Source of the DNA: Rhodothalassium salexigens DSM 2132
GTDB taxonomy: Bacteria; Pseudomonadota; Alphaproteobacteria; Sphingomonadales; Rhodothalassiaceae
Reading direction: 5' to 3'
Assembly: GCF_004341375.1 (NCBI RefSeq)
Contig: NZ_SLXO01000005.1
Span: forward strand, 124,001 to 188,000
Length of the DNA: 64,000 nucleotides
Shown: in pieces, positions 16,701 through 25,212 of the stretch
Position numbering within the stretch: the stretch's first letter is position 1
Layout of the letters: each line of letters opens with the position of its first letter
Notes under the pieces: generated by a model
Database searches by the model: none
What the model was told of the DNA's origin: nothing
The model's input: only the letters and a program-made list of their open reading frames with translations
Translations under genes and position numbers: made by a program

Positions 16701-19094
16701 CGGATCATCGGTTTCCGGATTGATCTTTATGGGACCGCGCTCGATGTTGTAAAAAATATTGTCGAACGCATAGGCCGGGCCACCGTAGACCGGCTGAAAG
16801 CTCAGGCCGTTGGCGTGGTTGGCAACCATATTGTCATAGGCCACCACATGGCGCATGGCGAAATCGAACTCGATCGCGTCGTCGGCCCCCCACAGCACCG
16901 CGTTGTTGCGGAACGAAATGCCCACATTGGCGATGTCGGTCTGTTTGCTGATCCCAAGCGAGTCGATGAAGCCGGATACCGTGTTGTGCTCCACAAGGAT
17001 ACCGGTCCCGGTGACGACGATGCCTTCATCATTGCCACCCCCAACCGTCTCCAGCGGCTCAAAACGCCCTTGCAGAATATTGTCGGCGATATAGAGATCC
17101 TCATGGCCGCCGATCGCACTGATGCCATCGGACACGTCGTCGATCTTGTTGCCGCGAATGGCCACGCCCGTGGTACGCTCGCCGACATAGGTGTTGCCGC
17201 GCACCCAGATGCCGGCGTCGGCATTGCGTAGCGACAGGTCCTCCACATGGACATTGTCGCCGTCGACCCGGACCACGAATTGCCCGCCCTGACCGTCCAG
17301 GACGGTGCCATCACGGTCGATCCCCTTGATAACGATGGGATTGTCTTCGGTGCCGTCGGCCCGAATGCGCAGCGAGCCTTCATAAAGCCCCGGTGCGACC
17401 AGGATCACGTCGCCCGGCTGCGCTTGGTCGACCGCCGCCTGGAGCGCCTTCATGCTGTCCACCTGGATGGTGCGCGCTTGCTCGGGCAAATCCGCGGGCA
17501 TCTCCCGTGTGATCGCTTGCAGCGTCTGGACGGCTGGCGCGCTGTCGCTTCTCAAGCCGTCGGGATCGTCGATGGTGACCCGGATCTCGTAGCTTGTATC
17601 AGCATCGAGCCCCGCGATGGTTGCCGCGAACCCTGCGGGGCTCGCCTCTAACTCTTGCGGCGTGCTGACCATATCCGGGCGCAGGCGAACCGGGTCGGGC
17701 CCCTGTTCCCAGACTGCAGCCCCAACCTCGCGATACTCCAGGGTGGCCGACGCATCGAAATCCTCGTCGCCCCCCGCCAACGGCACGATCACGCCGAGCG
17801 TATCGATGCCACGGGTGTCCAACGAGATGGTATCGACCGCCAGCCTCACGGATTCGAGCGCATTGTCGCCGGGCTTGTAGATGAACAGACCGCCTTCCCC
17901 TTCGCCCCGCACGCCCTGGGCCTCGGCGATGCCGGCGAAGGCGTCCACATCTTCGAGATAAACCCATTTTTCGAACACTCGGCCGCTGCCGATCGCCTGA
18001 CCCGACGGCGCTTCCTCGGAGGCACCATTATGCACCAACTCGAACTCGTTGGTCTCAGGATCCCAGGTGACGATCTTTTTCAGCCCGTTCCAAAAGTAGA
18101 ACTTACCATCGACTGTCCGGTAAGCGGCACCGGATTGCACCAAGCCGTTATCGCCCACGAAGTCGCCAACAAATCCCTCGCGACGAAAGTCAGGCAATTC
18201 GGTGACCCGCTCCGACACCAGCTGGCCGTCTTCCAGGCTCAGGGCGAAGATACCATTGTCGCTGAGTGTGTAGATGTCACCGGTCTCGGGATTGGTGAAG
18301 GTGGTTGCCTGGCGGCGACCGAAATTGGTGTCGCCCTCGATCTCGCCGAGTTCAACCGTGCTGCCGTCAGGGTTGATCAGAAAGGCCAGTTGCTTTTCGT
18401 GCTGGATCGCCAGGATCTGACCCGTTTCTTCTAGAAACGTCGTGCTGCCGAAATAATGGTTGTATGGCCCTTCGTGGGCCGTCCATTCACCGGTCTTGGG
18501 GTCAAACTCCCAGGCCGCCTTGAACGACGGCTCGCGGCTATAGGGAAAGGTCGTGCCCCCCTGGGTGGTCAGCCATAGCGTCTCGGTGACCGGGTTCCAC
18601 ACCAAGCCGTCATAAGTATGCGGCGCGCCGGGCGCATCCTGGACACCGTCGCCATCCCGGTCGGGAACAAAGCCCGAGCGCCCGGCATCGCCGGGATCAT
18701 TGGTATCATCACTGCTTTGGTCAGCGAGCGTATAAGGCACCGGGTCGCTCAGACGGGCCCATTCCAGAGTGTCGAAATCGAACGAATAGATCTCGTTCCC
18801 GCCATAATTGTTGCGCCCGCCACCAAAAAAGAACATCCGGTTCTCGGCCGTGTCATAGGCGCCGCTATTCCATGACTGGAACACAATTTTGGGTCCACCC
18901 CATCCCCAGAAATTACTGCCCAGATAGATATCCTCGATTGCACCGGCCCGCTCGACAATCCGGTCGTGTTCTTCCCGCGTCACGGATATATCGAAGAACA
19001 TATTGGATGCATCAATTTGAGCCCACGCGCCCGGGCGGAGATCATTCACTTGCCGGAACAAGTTTTCGGGTGCCTGATCGGTTTCATTCATCAT
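13794..19094 (-). CDS. giant secreted protein: Kelch-like, beta-helix, cadherin-like and RTX domains
   Basis: This 1,766-residue protein has no signal peptide and ends in RTX repeats, so it is probably exported by a type I system not encoded here. Order: a Kelch/beta-propeller-like region with WGWGGP and FFFGGGRNNYGGNEIYSFD (about 1-430), an FN3-like segment (430-530), a right-handed parallel beta-helix (about 540-970), two cadherin-like/VCBS repeats (985-1180), a first RTX block, another cadherin-like repeat and a second RTX block with GGxGxD units (GGPGDDRLDGGEGMD). Beta-helix domains beside polysaccharide genes are often lyases or epimerases. The ATG at 19094 is used, with AGAAGG upstream; a second ATG follows directly. 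It could also be an adhesin. Confidence 0.8.
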   Translation of the reverse strand: MMNETDQAPENLFRQVNDLRPGAWAQIDASNMFFDISVTREEHDRIVERAGAIEDIYLGSNFWGWGGPKIVFQSWNSGAYDTAENRMFFFGGGRNNYGGNEIYSFDFDTLEWARLSDPVPYTLADQSSDDTNDPGDAGRSGFVPDRDGDGVQDAPGAPHTYDGLVWNPVTETLWLTTQGGTTFPYSREPSFKAAWEFDPKTGEWTAHEGPYNHYFGSTTFLEETGQILAIQHEKQLAFLINPDGSTVELGEIEGDTNFGRRQATTFTNPETGDIYTLSDNGIFALSLEDGQLVSERVTELPDFRREGFVGDFVGDNGLVQSGAAYRTVDGKFYFWNGLKKIVTWDPETNEFELVHNGASEEAPSGQAIGSGRVFEKWVYLEDVDAFAGIAEAQGVRGEGEGGLFIYKPGDNALESVRLAVDTISLDTRGIDTLGVIVPLAGGDEDFDASATLEYREVGAAVWEQGPDPVRLRPDMVSTPQELEASPAGFAATIAGLDADTSYEIRVTIDDPDGLRSDSAPAVQTLQAITREMPADLPEQARTIQVDSMKALQAAVDQAQPGDVILVAPGLYEGSLRIRADGTEDNPIVIKGIDRDGTVLDGQGGQFVVRVDGDNVHVEDLSLRNADAGIWVRGNTYVGERTTGVAIRGNKIDDVSDGISAIGGHEDLYIADNILQGRFEPLETVGGGNDEGIVVTGTGILVEHNTVSGFIDSLGISKQTDIANVGISFRNNAVLWGADDAIEFDFAMRHVVAYDNMVANHANGLSFQPVYGGPAYAFDNIFYNIERGPIKINPETDDPAGIFVINNTFVRSGTALTGSSGSVFNVEILNNLFIGDGEQDGNQYTTLAIRDLTEFAFDARFDHNAYLQDGTFRFSGERGETFEAWRSTGQFGRNDVLLAGEAVFENVPLDFEDTGFAGRFRDLFDASLDFGLADGSSAIDAGVVVNGINNDYAGDAPDIGALERGEQAPEVGARIDVRDPEAPFANRDRVLAERDTPITFDPAANDLDLQGDPLTVVAIGAVENGRLSLGADGQVTFVPETGFLGDVSVSYTVADDQGNETVGDIDITVLPPNRAPTAGADTAQTFEGETLSAPLSSLLANDSDPDGDALTVVAMTAQAGGAIDLDGASFTYTPKAGFFGTEVITYTLADGRGGTDTGTLTVSVLSDGSVIGTASPDTIDVSGERQAITVLSRGGPDAVTGSPFDDRISGEGGSDTLIGGAGDDTFLYNGDHVGGGDTIDGGAGFDRIEGSAGDDVISLVSLTSVEAIDGGAGVDVIQAFGVLDLSAVEVTGVERIDGTWGPQSIVGSSGRDVFYGDGGNDRFDGGAGVDAARFDGAFADYTVTIADKGPWTVRADVTDEGSDTLVNVEELIFKDGTYVPDGKGGFVKVSDAQKINNRPPEAEDATQVTGLGQPVLWDLDDLAVDPDGDAIRIEELGAVEHGEVVIEAGNVVRFTPDPDFTGQTSFTYLVSDGNGHTASGTLTVEVRGDLVAGTPGDDVFVPADLSAADGLAAGAGFDQLLGSDNRFRADSIDLSDMVVSGLELIDGRQGFDTIMGSPGDDTIRGGAQDDTLFGVAGDDVFLFEGKSDGTDRIDGGEGFDTVQGSSGDDVIRLRSLDGVERIDGGDGEDVLGTWDNRWNRHRLDLSEVEITGIERIEGGAGFDTIVGSSGDDVIAGGGRADTLTGGPGDDRLDGGEGMDTAVFSGARNAYRFERGADGALVVVDTRTDGDGRDQLVGIETLAFADGDVAATDILGVSLAIDDGDLIG

Positions 19095-19291
19095 TTTAAC
19101 TGCTCGCCTTCTTACCAAAGGACCACAATTGCGCCGACTTATTTCGCGTTGGTGGGCACCGATAGCAGCGAGGCGCTTAAAAAAAGGAATACGACTTTGC
19201 GGATTTAAGATCGAATTGCTCGAATAGCGATCACCCGAGGCGAAAAGCGGTCGCCGGGTCGCCGGATACCGGAAGCCTTGTCAAGGCCAAG

Positions 19292-21769
19292 ATGGGTAAG
19301 TATCCTTGGGTTATGAGATTTTTCAGGAGCGCTCGTTTCGCAGCGACGGCACGATCATGCCGCTCCGTCATAGGCCGGGCGCCGGTCCGCGGCACCAAAG
19401 GCTCGGCCGGGTGGCCGGTTTTCCCCGCCGCTTTTCTTCTCATCGCGGCGCAGTCCGCGACCGATCCTGCGCCGACGAGCGAATCAGCCAAGACGGACGC
19501 CACACCGCCGGCACAGCGATTACTCGAAGCCAAGGACAGCGCAACCGAGCAGGATCTCAGGTCCTGGGGTGAAGCGCTGTCACGCGCCTTGCGTCGACAG
19601 CGCTTGGTCGACCAAATCGCCCGCCCGAGTTCGGCGGGGCAGCCAGAGCCCGACGGCGGTTCTTCGCCGTCGAGCCCGACGGGTCCCGGCAATGAGCCGA
19701 GCACACCGGAGACCGGGCCGGCGCCGCCGCCATTATTGGGCGCCCCGGGTATCGAAGCGCCGCCGCCGCCGCTCACCGCCGACGCCGTTGCGACGACCGG
19801 CACCGATCCGGACCTGTTGTTGGCACGTCCCGAGTTACCGCAACTCGCCCGCCTCGTCGATCGAGTGCCACCGGGTCAGTGGCAACAGATCCCCGGCGAT
19901 CCGGCGGCAACCTATATCAGCAAGAAAGAAGCGCTCGCGATATCGGAGGGCGATCAGGCCGCCATGGATCGCCTGTGGGGCTGGGGCGGCCCGCGTCAGA
20001 CCTTCGAAGCGTTCAGCGGCGCCGCCTTCGACGGCCGGCGCCTGTATTTCTTCGGCGGTGGCCATCACCACTATCGCGGCAACGACCTCAAGGTCTTTGA
20101 CCTGAAGACCTTCGCCTGGTCGCGCCCTTATGACCCTTCCTACGTGACCGATGAGGCGTTCGTGGCTGCCCGACGGTACGTGCCCCGCCATGGCCCCAGA
20201 TCGCTCCACACCTATGATGGCATCATCTACGTTCCCACAACGAACGCGCTCTACATGTGGGCTCACTATGCTCGCCACGCCTGGAAGTTCGACATCGCCC
20301 TGTTCGAGGCAACCGGCGACCCCTGGAAAGCTTGGCAGATCCTGCCCGACCCACCCAACAAAGACTCGCAACGGCTACACCTGCACATGACGGCGCTGAT
20401 GCCCGACGGACGCGTCCTCCTCGTCCGCCAGGGCCGCGGTCGCGGCGCGATGATCTTCGACCCCAAGACGGAAACCTATTCCGCCCCCGGGCCGACCAAT
20501 GCGAGCTACACGTCCCTGGCCTGGGCGCCGGTCACCGGACGCGCCTACACGTTCCGACAAGGCCGGATCGACAGCTATGCCGCCGACGGCACCGACTTTC
20601 GCGAGGGCGTGGCGCAGGTTCCCACAGCGTTCGGGTCGACCCAGATCATGGACCAAAGCGGCGTCGCCTACGACCCGACGAGCCGGCGGCTGGTATTCTG
20701 GCCCGGTGGCCGGGTCACCTGGACCTGGGACCCGGTCGAAGACCACTGGACCCGCTTTCCCAACACCGACGGCCCGGCGCCGCAATCGGTGCTACCCGAA
20801 AAGCCGAAGGTGTTTTCCAAATTCATCCACATTCCCCAGGTCAACGCATTCGTGGCCATGGCACGCCCCGAAGACGGCTTGTGGGTCTATCGCCTGCCCG
20901 ACGAGGACACCCTGGCCAACACCATGGCCGACAAGAAACGCGCTCTTCAGGCCCAAGGCTTCGAATGTGCGGATACGGTCAATGGCTGGACCTGCCCGAA
21001 CCTTCAAAAGCAAGTCGCCCAAGGCCGCGTCGTCAAGGGCGTCTATCGCCAGTGCGCGCGCGTCGACGGGCCGGTTGAGTTCAACGGCGCACGCCTGGAA
21101 AACCGGGTCTGCGGCAGCAAGGCGGCGCTGATCGCGCGCGACGGCGCCGATATCCGCAACGTCCACATCCAGGACATCACGATCGGCATCAACGGTGCCT
21201 GCATCCGTTGGGCCGGCGGATCGGTGCGCGTGAACCGGGTCACCTGCCGCGGCGCCGACATGGGCCTGCTGGGTCGCGGCGATCGCATCGAAATTTCCGA
21301 CTCGGTGTTCGAATCGACCCTCGACCACGGCAAGAACTACGGCCATGTGCTCTATCTAGTATCGGGCAGCGAAGCGGTCATCCGCAACACCCGCATCGCC
21401 GACCCGGGCAACGAGGGGCATGTGCTCAAGACCGGCATGCAACGCACCGTGGTCGAAAACAGCGACCTTGCCGGCGGCGAGCGCGCCTATTCGCGGGTCG
21501 TCGACGCGTTCAATGGCGGCGTCTTGATCCTGCGCGACACCGACCTGACGGTCGGCGCCGATGGCGGCAATGGCGATTTGATCGGTTATGGCGGCGAAAT
21601 GCGGACCCGCTTCGACGACAACCGCCTGGTGGTCGACGGCGGCGTGCTCGATTGTTCGGCCGGGCGGACCTATCACACCGTGCACACCTGGCCCGACCGG
21701 CTGCGCCGCCCGGCGATGGACTGGCGCCCCGAAGCCGTGGTCGGGTGCCCCCGAGTGCCACGCCGATAA
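19292..21769 (+). CDS. Kelch-like plus right-handed beta-helix protein (paralogue of the RTX protein N-terminus)
   Basis: This is an 825-residue protein. A hydrophobic stretch near residues 40-55 may be a signal or anchor. A Pro/Ser-rich low-complexity linker (about 100-165) follows, then a beta-propeller/Kelch-like region with WGWGGPRQTFEAFSGAAFD and YFFGGGHHHYRGND, and a C-terminal beta-helix (about 580-800) with regular short strands (DIRNVHIQDITIGINGACI). The first halves of this protein and of the divergent RTX protein are recognisably related, yet this one lacks RTX repeats, so it may act in the periplasm or on the surface on the same glycan. The start ATG at 19292 has AAGG upstream; ATG 19313 is possible. 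Confidence 0.72.
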   Translation: MGKYPWVMRFFRSARFAATARSCRSVIGRAPVRGTKGSAGWPVFPAAFLLIAAQSATDPAPTSESAKTDATPPAQRLLEAKDSATEQDLRSWGEALSRALRRQRLVDQIARPSSAGQPEPDGGSSPSSPTGPGNEPSTPETGPAPPPLLGAPGIEAPPPPLTADAVATTGTDPDLLLARPELPQLARLVDRVPPGQWQQIPGDPAATYISKKEALAISEGDQAAMDRLWGWGGPRQTFEAFSGAAFDGRRLYFFGGGHHHYRGNDLKVFDLKTFAWSRPYDPSYVTDEAFVAARRYVPRHGPRSLHTYDGIIYVPTTNALYMWAHYARHAWKFDIALFEATGDPWKAWQILPDPPNKDSQRLHLHMTALMPDGRVLLVRQGRGRGAMIFDPKTETYSAPGPTNASYTSLAWAPVTGRAYTFRQGRIDSYAADGTDFREGVAQVPTAFGSTQIMDQSGVAYDPTSRRLVFWPGGRVTWTWDPVEDHWTRFPNTDGPAPQSVLPEKPKVFSKFIHIPQVNAFVAMARPEDGLWVYRLPDEDTLANTMADKKRALQAQGFECADTVNGWTCPNLQKQVAQGRVVKGVYRQCARVDGPVEFNGARLENRVCGSKAALIARDGADIRNVHIQDITIGINGACIRWAGGSVRVNRVTCRGADMGLLGRGDRIEISDSVFESTLDHGKNYGHVLYLVSGSEAVIRNTRIADPGNEGHVLKTGMQRTVVENSDLAGGERAYSRVVDAFNGGVLILRDTDLTVGADGGNGDLIGYGGEMRTRFDDNRLVVDGGVLDCSAGRTYHTVHTWPDRLRRPAMDWRPEAVVGCPRVPRR

Positions 21770-21903
21770 GCCCACCGCACCCCGGCCGGCCCGCCCTCGG
21801 GTTGTGGCCGCACACCGCGTGGGCGATTGCATCGATCGACAATTGCCCGTAGGTGCAAGAGATCCCTTGCCGTTCCCGATCGACGAGGCGCTGGGCCGAC
21901 GCC

Positions 21904-23127
21904 ATGCATATCCTTCACGTCTATGACCATTCGTTGCCGCTGCACAGCGGCTATGCGTTTCGATCACGCGCCCTGCTGCGCGAACAGCGCGCGTTGGGCT
22001 GGACCACGTCCCACGTCACCAGTGCCAAACACAATCCCGACACCGTCCCCCCGCGCACCGAAGAAGCCGACGGCCTCTTGTTTCACCGCACCGCACCGTC
22101 GACCGCCGGCCCGGGCTTCGTCCCCGGCATCGACCAATGGCGCACCATCGTCGGCCTGCAAGCCCGGCTGGCAGCCCTGATCGGGTCGCTCAAGCCCGAT
22201 ATCGTCCACGCCCATTCGCCGGCCCTCAACGGCGTGGCGGCAATCCGCGCCGCACGCCGCTGCGGCGTGCCGGTGGTCTATGAAATCCGCGGCTTCTGGG
22301 AGGACGCAGCGGTCAGCCACGGCACCGCCCGCGAAGGCAATCTGCGCTATCGCCTGACCCGCGGCCTGGAATCCTGGGCGGTCCGTCGCGCCGACGCCGT
22401 GATGGCCATCTGCGACGGCATCCGGGGAGACCTGATCGCCCGCGGCGTGCCGGCCGACAAGATCACGCTGATCCCGAACGCCGTCGACGCCGACCGCTTC
22501 AACCGCATCGACACCCGAGACGATGCCCTCGCCGCCGCCCTCGGTGTCGCCGGTTGCAAGACCGTGGGCTTCATCGGGTCCTTCTATCGCTACGAGGGCC
22601 TCGATCTCCTGGTCGACGCCCTGCCGTCCATGCTGGATGCCGATCCCCAGGTGCGGGGGCTTCTGGTCGGCGGCGGACCGATGGAGGCCGACCTGAAAGC
22701 ACAGGCCGAGGCGCGCGGCGTAGCGGACAAGGTCATCTTCACCGGGCGCGTGGCCCATGACCAGGTGGCACGCTACTATTCGGTGATCGATGTGTTGGCC
22801 TACCCGCGCACGCCCCAGCGCATCACCGATCTGGTCACACCGCTCAAGCCCCTGGAGGCCATGGCGCAACACCGCCTGTTTGTGGCCTCCGACGTCGGCG
22901 GCCACCGCGAACTGGTGCGCGACGGAGAAACGGGCCTGCTGTTTCGGGCCGGCGACGCCCAAGCGCTCGCCGACACCATCACCGATCTGTTCGGCGCCTC
23001 CGAGGCGCGCCGGGACAGCCTGAAGGCGGCCGGCCGCCGCTTCGTCGAGGAAGAACGCACCTGGGCCCGCAGCGCCGCCAACTACGCCCCGGTCTACGAA
23101 CGGCTCATGGGGAGGGCGTACAGATAA
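21904..23127 (+). CDS. exosortase-A-associated glycosyltransferase, TIGR04063 (Daro_2409) family
   Basis: This is a 407-residue GT4-family glycosyltransferase. The start MHILHVYDHSLPLHSGYAF followed by RALLREQRALGW is the hallmark of the TIGR04063 group linked to exosortase A. The GT-B C-terminal half contains LIPNAVDADRFN, VGGGPMEADLKAQAE and PLKPLEAMAQHR, the donor-nucleotide-binding region. The longer open frame begins upstream, but the ATG at 21904 gives the family start. Together with the TIGR03087 enzyme it would build the repeat unit. Its 3' end overlaps the opposing protease gene by 23 bases. Confidence 0.9.
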   Translation: MHILHVYDHSLPLHSGYAFRSRALLREQRALGWTTSHVTSAKHNPDTVPPRTEEADGLLFHRTAPSTAGPGFVPGIDQWRTIVGLQARLAALIGSLKPDIVHAHSPALNGVAAIRAARRCGVPVVYEIRGFWEDAAVSHGTAREGNLRYRLTRGLESWAVRRADAVMAICDGIRGDLIARGVPADKITLIPNAVDADRFNRIDTRDDALAAALGVAGCKTVGFIGSFYRYEGLDLLVDALPSMLDADPQVRGLLVGGGPMEADLKAQAEARGVADKVIFTGRVAHDQVARYYSVIDVLAYPRTPQRITDLVTPLKPLEAMAQHRLFVASDVGGHRELVRDGETGLLFRAGDAQALADTITDLFGASEARRDSLKAAGRRFVEEERTWARSAANYAPVYERLMGRAYR

Positions 23128-24067
23128 CCCGCTGTGCCTCAGCGGGGCCGTCGCTGTCCGTCGGTGCGACCAGGTCATGGCGGGCCAGGAACGACGCCAA
23201 GCGCTGGACCGGCACCGCATAGCCGACCTGGGGCACGCGCTCCCCGGTTCGGCGAAAGACGATCGAGCGATCCACCTTCGCGACCACCATGCCGGCCAGG
23301 CGTCCGTCGTCGGTGAACAAGGGGCCGCCCGAATTGCCGCCCCGCACGGCTATGCGAACGGCGTATAAGGGGCCATAGGCATCCAGCCGCCCGTGCCCGG
23401 CGATGCGACCGGTACGGACACGCGGGGTAAGCCGCATCAACCCCTCTTCGGGATAGCCGACAGCTTTGACCGGGCGATCCTTGGTCAGAACATCCCGCAC
23501 CGACGGCGCCGGCACCACCTGCAAGTCCGAGCGGAGCAACGCCGCGTCCATATCCATCGCCTCGGCGAGCAAATCGGCGGCGAACCGGTCGCCCGCCGCG
23601 GTCTCCAAATCGATCCGCGTACAGCCCGTCACCACATGGGCCGCAGTGATGAAGTGCCCGGCCGGTCCGAAGGCGAACGCCGAGCCATAACGTTTGGCGG
23701 GGGGGTGGCGCCGATCGGGCGGGCCGTCGCCCCTGCGGTCCGGCGACGGCGCGATCCGCTCCGCACGGGCGCGCCGGAGGCGGCGACGCATTGCCTCGGC
23801 CTCCGCCGGGCTCAACACGCGGCCGCTGCATTCGTGGGCCAGTTTCTGTTGGACGATTTGGCGGTCGGGATCATAGCAGGCGACCGCCCCCTGCTGCGCC
23901 CGTGCCGGCGCGCTGGCCGCGACCAGCGCAACGAGGCCAGCACCGACCCAGTACCACGGAGCGCCGGTTGCCCGGGCAGCGCGGCGCCCGCCACCGGACG
24001 CAGGCCCACCGTCGTCTGCATCGTCCGCACCGTCTGCGCGCAAGCGTCGCCGACCGCCCCCGATCAC
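23105..24067 (-). CDS. secreted trypsin-like serine protease (DegP/S1 type)
   Basis: This 320-residue protein has a long basic N-terminus and then a hydrophobic signal or anchor (WYWVGAGLVALVAASAPARA). The chymotrypsin-fold catalytic triad is visible: His in FITAAHVVTG, Asp in MDMDAALL, Ser in RGGNSGGPLF. There is no PDZ domain, so it is shorter than DegP. It is predicted to act in the periplasm, perhaps in maturation or quality control of envelope proteins. The C-terminus is encoded on the strand opposite the end of the glycosyltransferase gene. Confidence 0.82.
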   Translation of the reverse strand: MIGGGRRRLRADGADDADDGGPASGGGRRAARATGAPWYWVGAGLVALVAASAPARAQQGAVACYDPDRQIVQQKLAHECSGRVLSPAEAEAMRRRLRRARAERIAPSPDRRGDGPPDRRHPPAKRYGSAFAFGPAGHFITAAHVVTGCTRIDLETAAGDRFAADLLAEAMDMDAALLRSDLQVVPAPSVRDVLTKDRPVKAVGYPEEGLMRLTPRVRTGRIAGHGRLDAYGPLYAVRIAVRGGNSGGPLFTDDGRLAGMVVAKVDRSIVFRRTGERVPQVGYAVPVQRLASFLARHDLVAPTDSDGPAEAQRVICTPSP

Positions 24068-24399
24068 GCCACCTCTCCCTCGTCCTCATCAGCCACGGCT
24101 CATCGCCACTCTGACGCGCCATAGCCAACCCGACAAGTCCATGGCCGGCGGTTCGACCGGACCAGACCGCAATCAGACCGGGCGCACGACCCTCGCCCAA
24201 AAAACCGATAAGCTCGCAGACTTGGCACCAATCGCCAAACAACCATTTATATTTTATTAAACTTGTTGCTTTATCCGCTAAGTCTGGGCAGGCTGTGGGC
24301 GGACAAACCACTCCATATTTCACGCAAAACGATCGTGCCACGCGCTTCAAATCGCTCTTGCCGCGCAGCATCGGGCTGAAATTGAACGGGATTCGACCT
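24068..24399. other. divergent intergenic region, no gene seen
   Basis: These 332 bases separate the protease gene from the N-acyl amino acid synthase gene. The right half is strikingly AT-rich for this genome (around 24235-24285). TTGGCA at 24222, 18-19 bases and TTTATA/TTATAT near 24246 could be a promoter toward the synthase gene. The open frame extends upstream of 24400 but lacks family similarity there. Confidence 0.4.
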
Positions 24400-25188
24400 A
24401 TGGGGCTTTGCGAGATTTATAATAATTATTTTGATGTAGTGCGGTGTAACTGCGACGCCACGCTGAAAGAAGCGTTTCGTCTTCGCTACCAGGTCTACTG
24501 CGTTGAAACCGGGTTCGAAGATCCGGCCGCCAACCCCGGCGAAATGGAACGGGACGCGTTCGACGAACACTCCCTGCACAGCCTGCTGATCCATCGGCAG
24601 AGCGGCACGGTGGCCGGCTGCGTGCGGCTGATCCTGCCCCAAGAGCACCAAGCGGACTATGCCCTGCCGGCGCGCCAGGTCTCGCCGGTGTTGCGTGACA
24701 TCGACGAGGCGGTTTTGCCCGGCGCCACCTCGGCCGAGGCGTCACGCTTCGCAATCTCCAAGGAATTCCGCAAAAGACTCGCCGACGGGCTCTACCCCGA
24801 CAACAACGAACGGGTGCTGAACGGCGAGGTCGACGAGGTCGACAACCACAAAAGAGTTCTCCCGAACATGGTGCTGGGGCTGATCCGCGGCGTGTTCCAA
24901 ATGGCCTATGAGGCCGAACAGACCCACCTCATCACGGTGATCGAGCCGTTCCTGTATCGCCGCTTGTCGTCGCTGGGCCTGGTGTTCACCAAGACCGGCG
25001 AAATCATCGAGTATCATGGCCGGCGCATACCCAATTATCGCGGCATCACCACCCTGCTGCACGACGCCCATGCCAAGCAGCCGGACGTGTGGGAAACGAT
25101 CACCGAATACGGCCAGGTCTGGCCGCTGGACGGCGCGCCCCACGAGCGCCACAATCCCACTGCCCGCCTTGCCCTCCACACCGAGTAG
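24400..25188 (+). CDS. N-acyl amino acid synthase, exosortase-associated acyltransferase (TIGR03694) family
   Basis: This is a 262-residue GNAT-fold acyltransferase. Its features match the exosortase/PEP-CTERM-associated group related to autoinducer synthases: the early FRLRYQVYCVETGFE, the substrate-recognition ERDAFDEHSLHSLL, VAGCVRLILP, and EASRFAISKEFR. Characterised relatives join a fatty acyl group from acyl-ACP or acyl-CoA to an amino acid. The ATG at 24400 puts the conserved core at the usual distance. It is followed after 24 bases by a ThiF-nitroreductase fusion gene, so its product is probably modified further. The acyl and amino acid specificity cannot be read from the sequence. 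Confidence 0.85.
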   Translation: MGLCEIYNNYFDVVRCNCDATLKEAFRLRYQVYCVETGFEDPAANPGEMERDAFDEHSLHSLLIHRQSGTVAGCVRLILPQEHQADYALPARQVSPVLRDIDEAVLPGATSAEASRFAISKEFRKRLADGLYPDNNERVLNGEVDEVDNHKRVLPNMVLGLIRGVFQMAYEAEQTHLITVIEPFLYRRLSSLGLVFTKTGEIIEYHGRRIPNYRGITTLLHDAHAKQPDVWETITEYGQVWPLDGAPHERHNPTARLALHTE

Positions 25189-25212
25189 CCGACCGGCTCA
25201 GGACATCCGCCG

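Noticed and set aside
24222-24238. TTGGCACCAATCGCCAA upstream of the N-acyl amino acid synthase as a sigma-54 promoter
   Set aside because: The -12 dinucleotide is not GC at ten-base spacing; the region fits an AT-rich sigma-70 promoter better.
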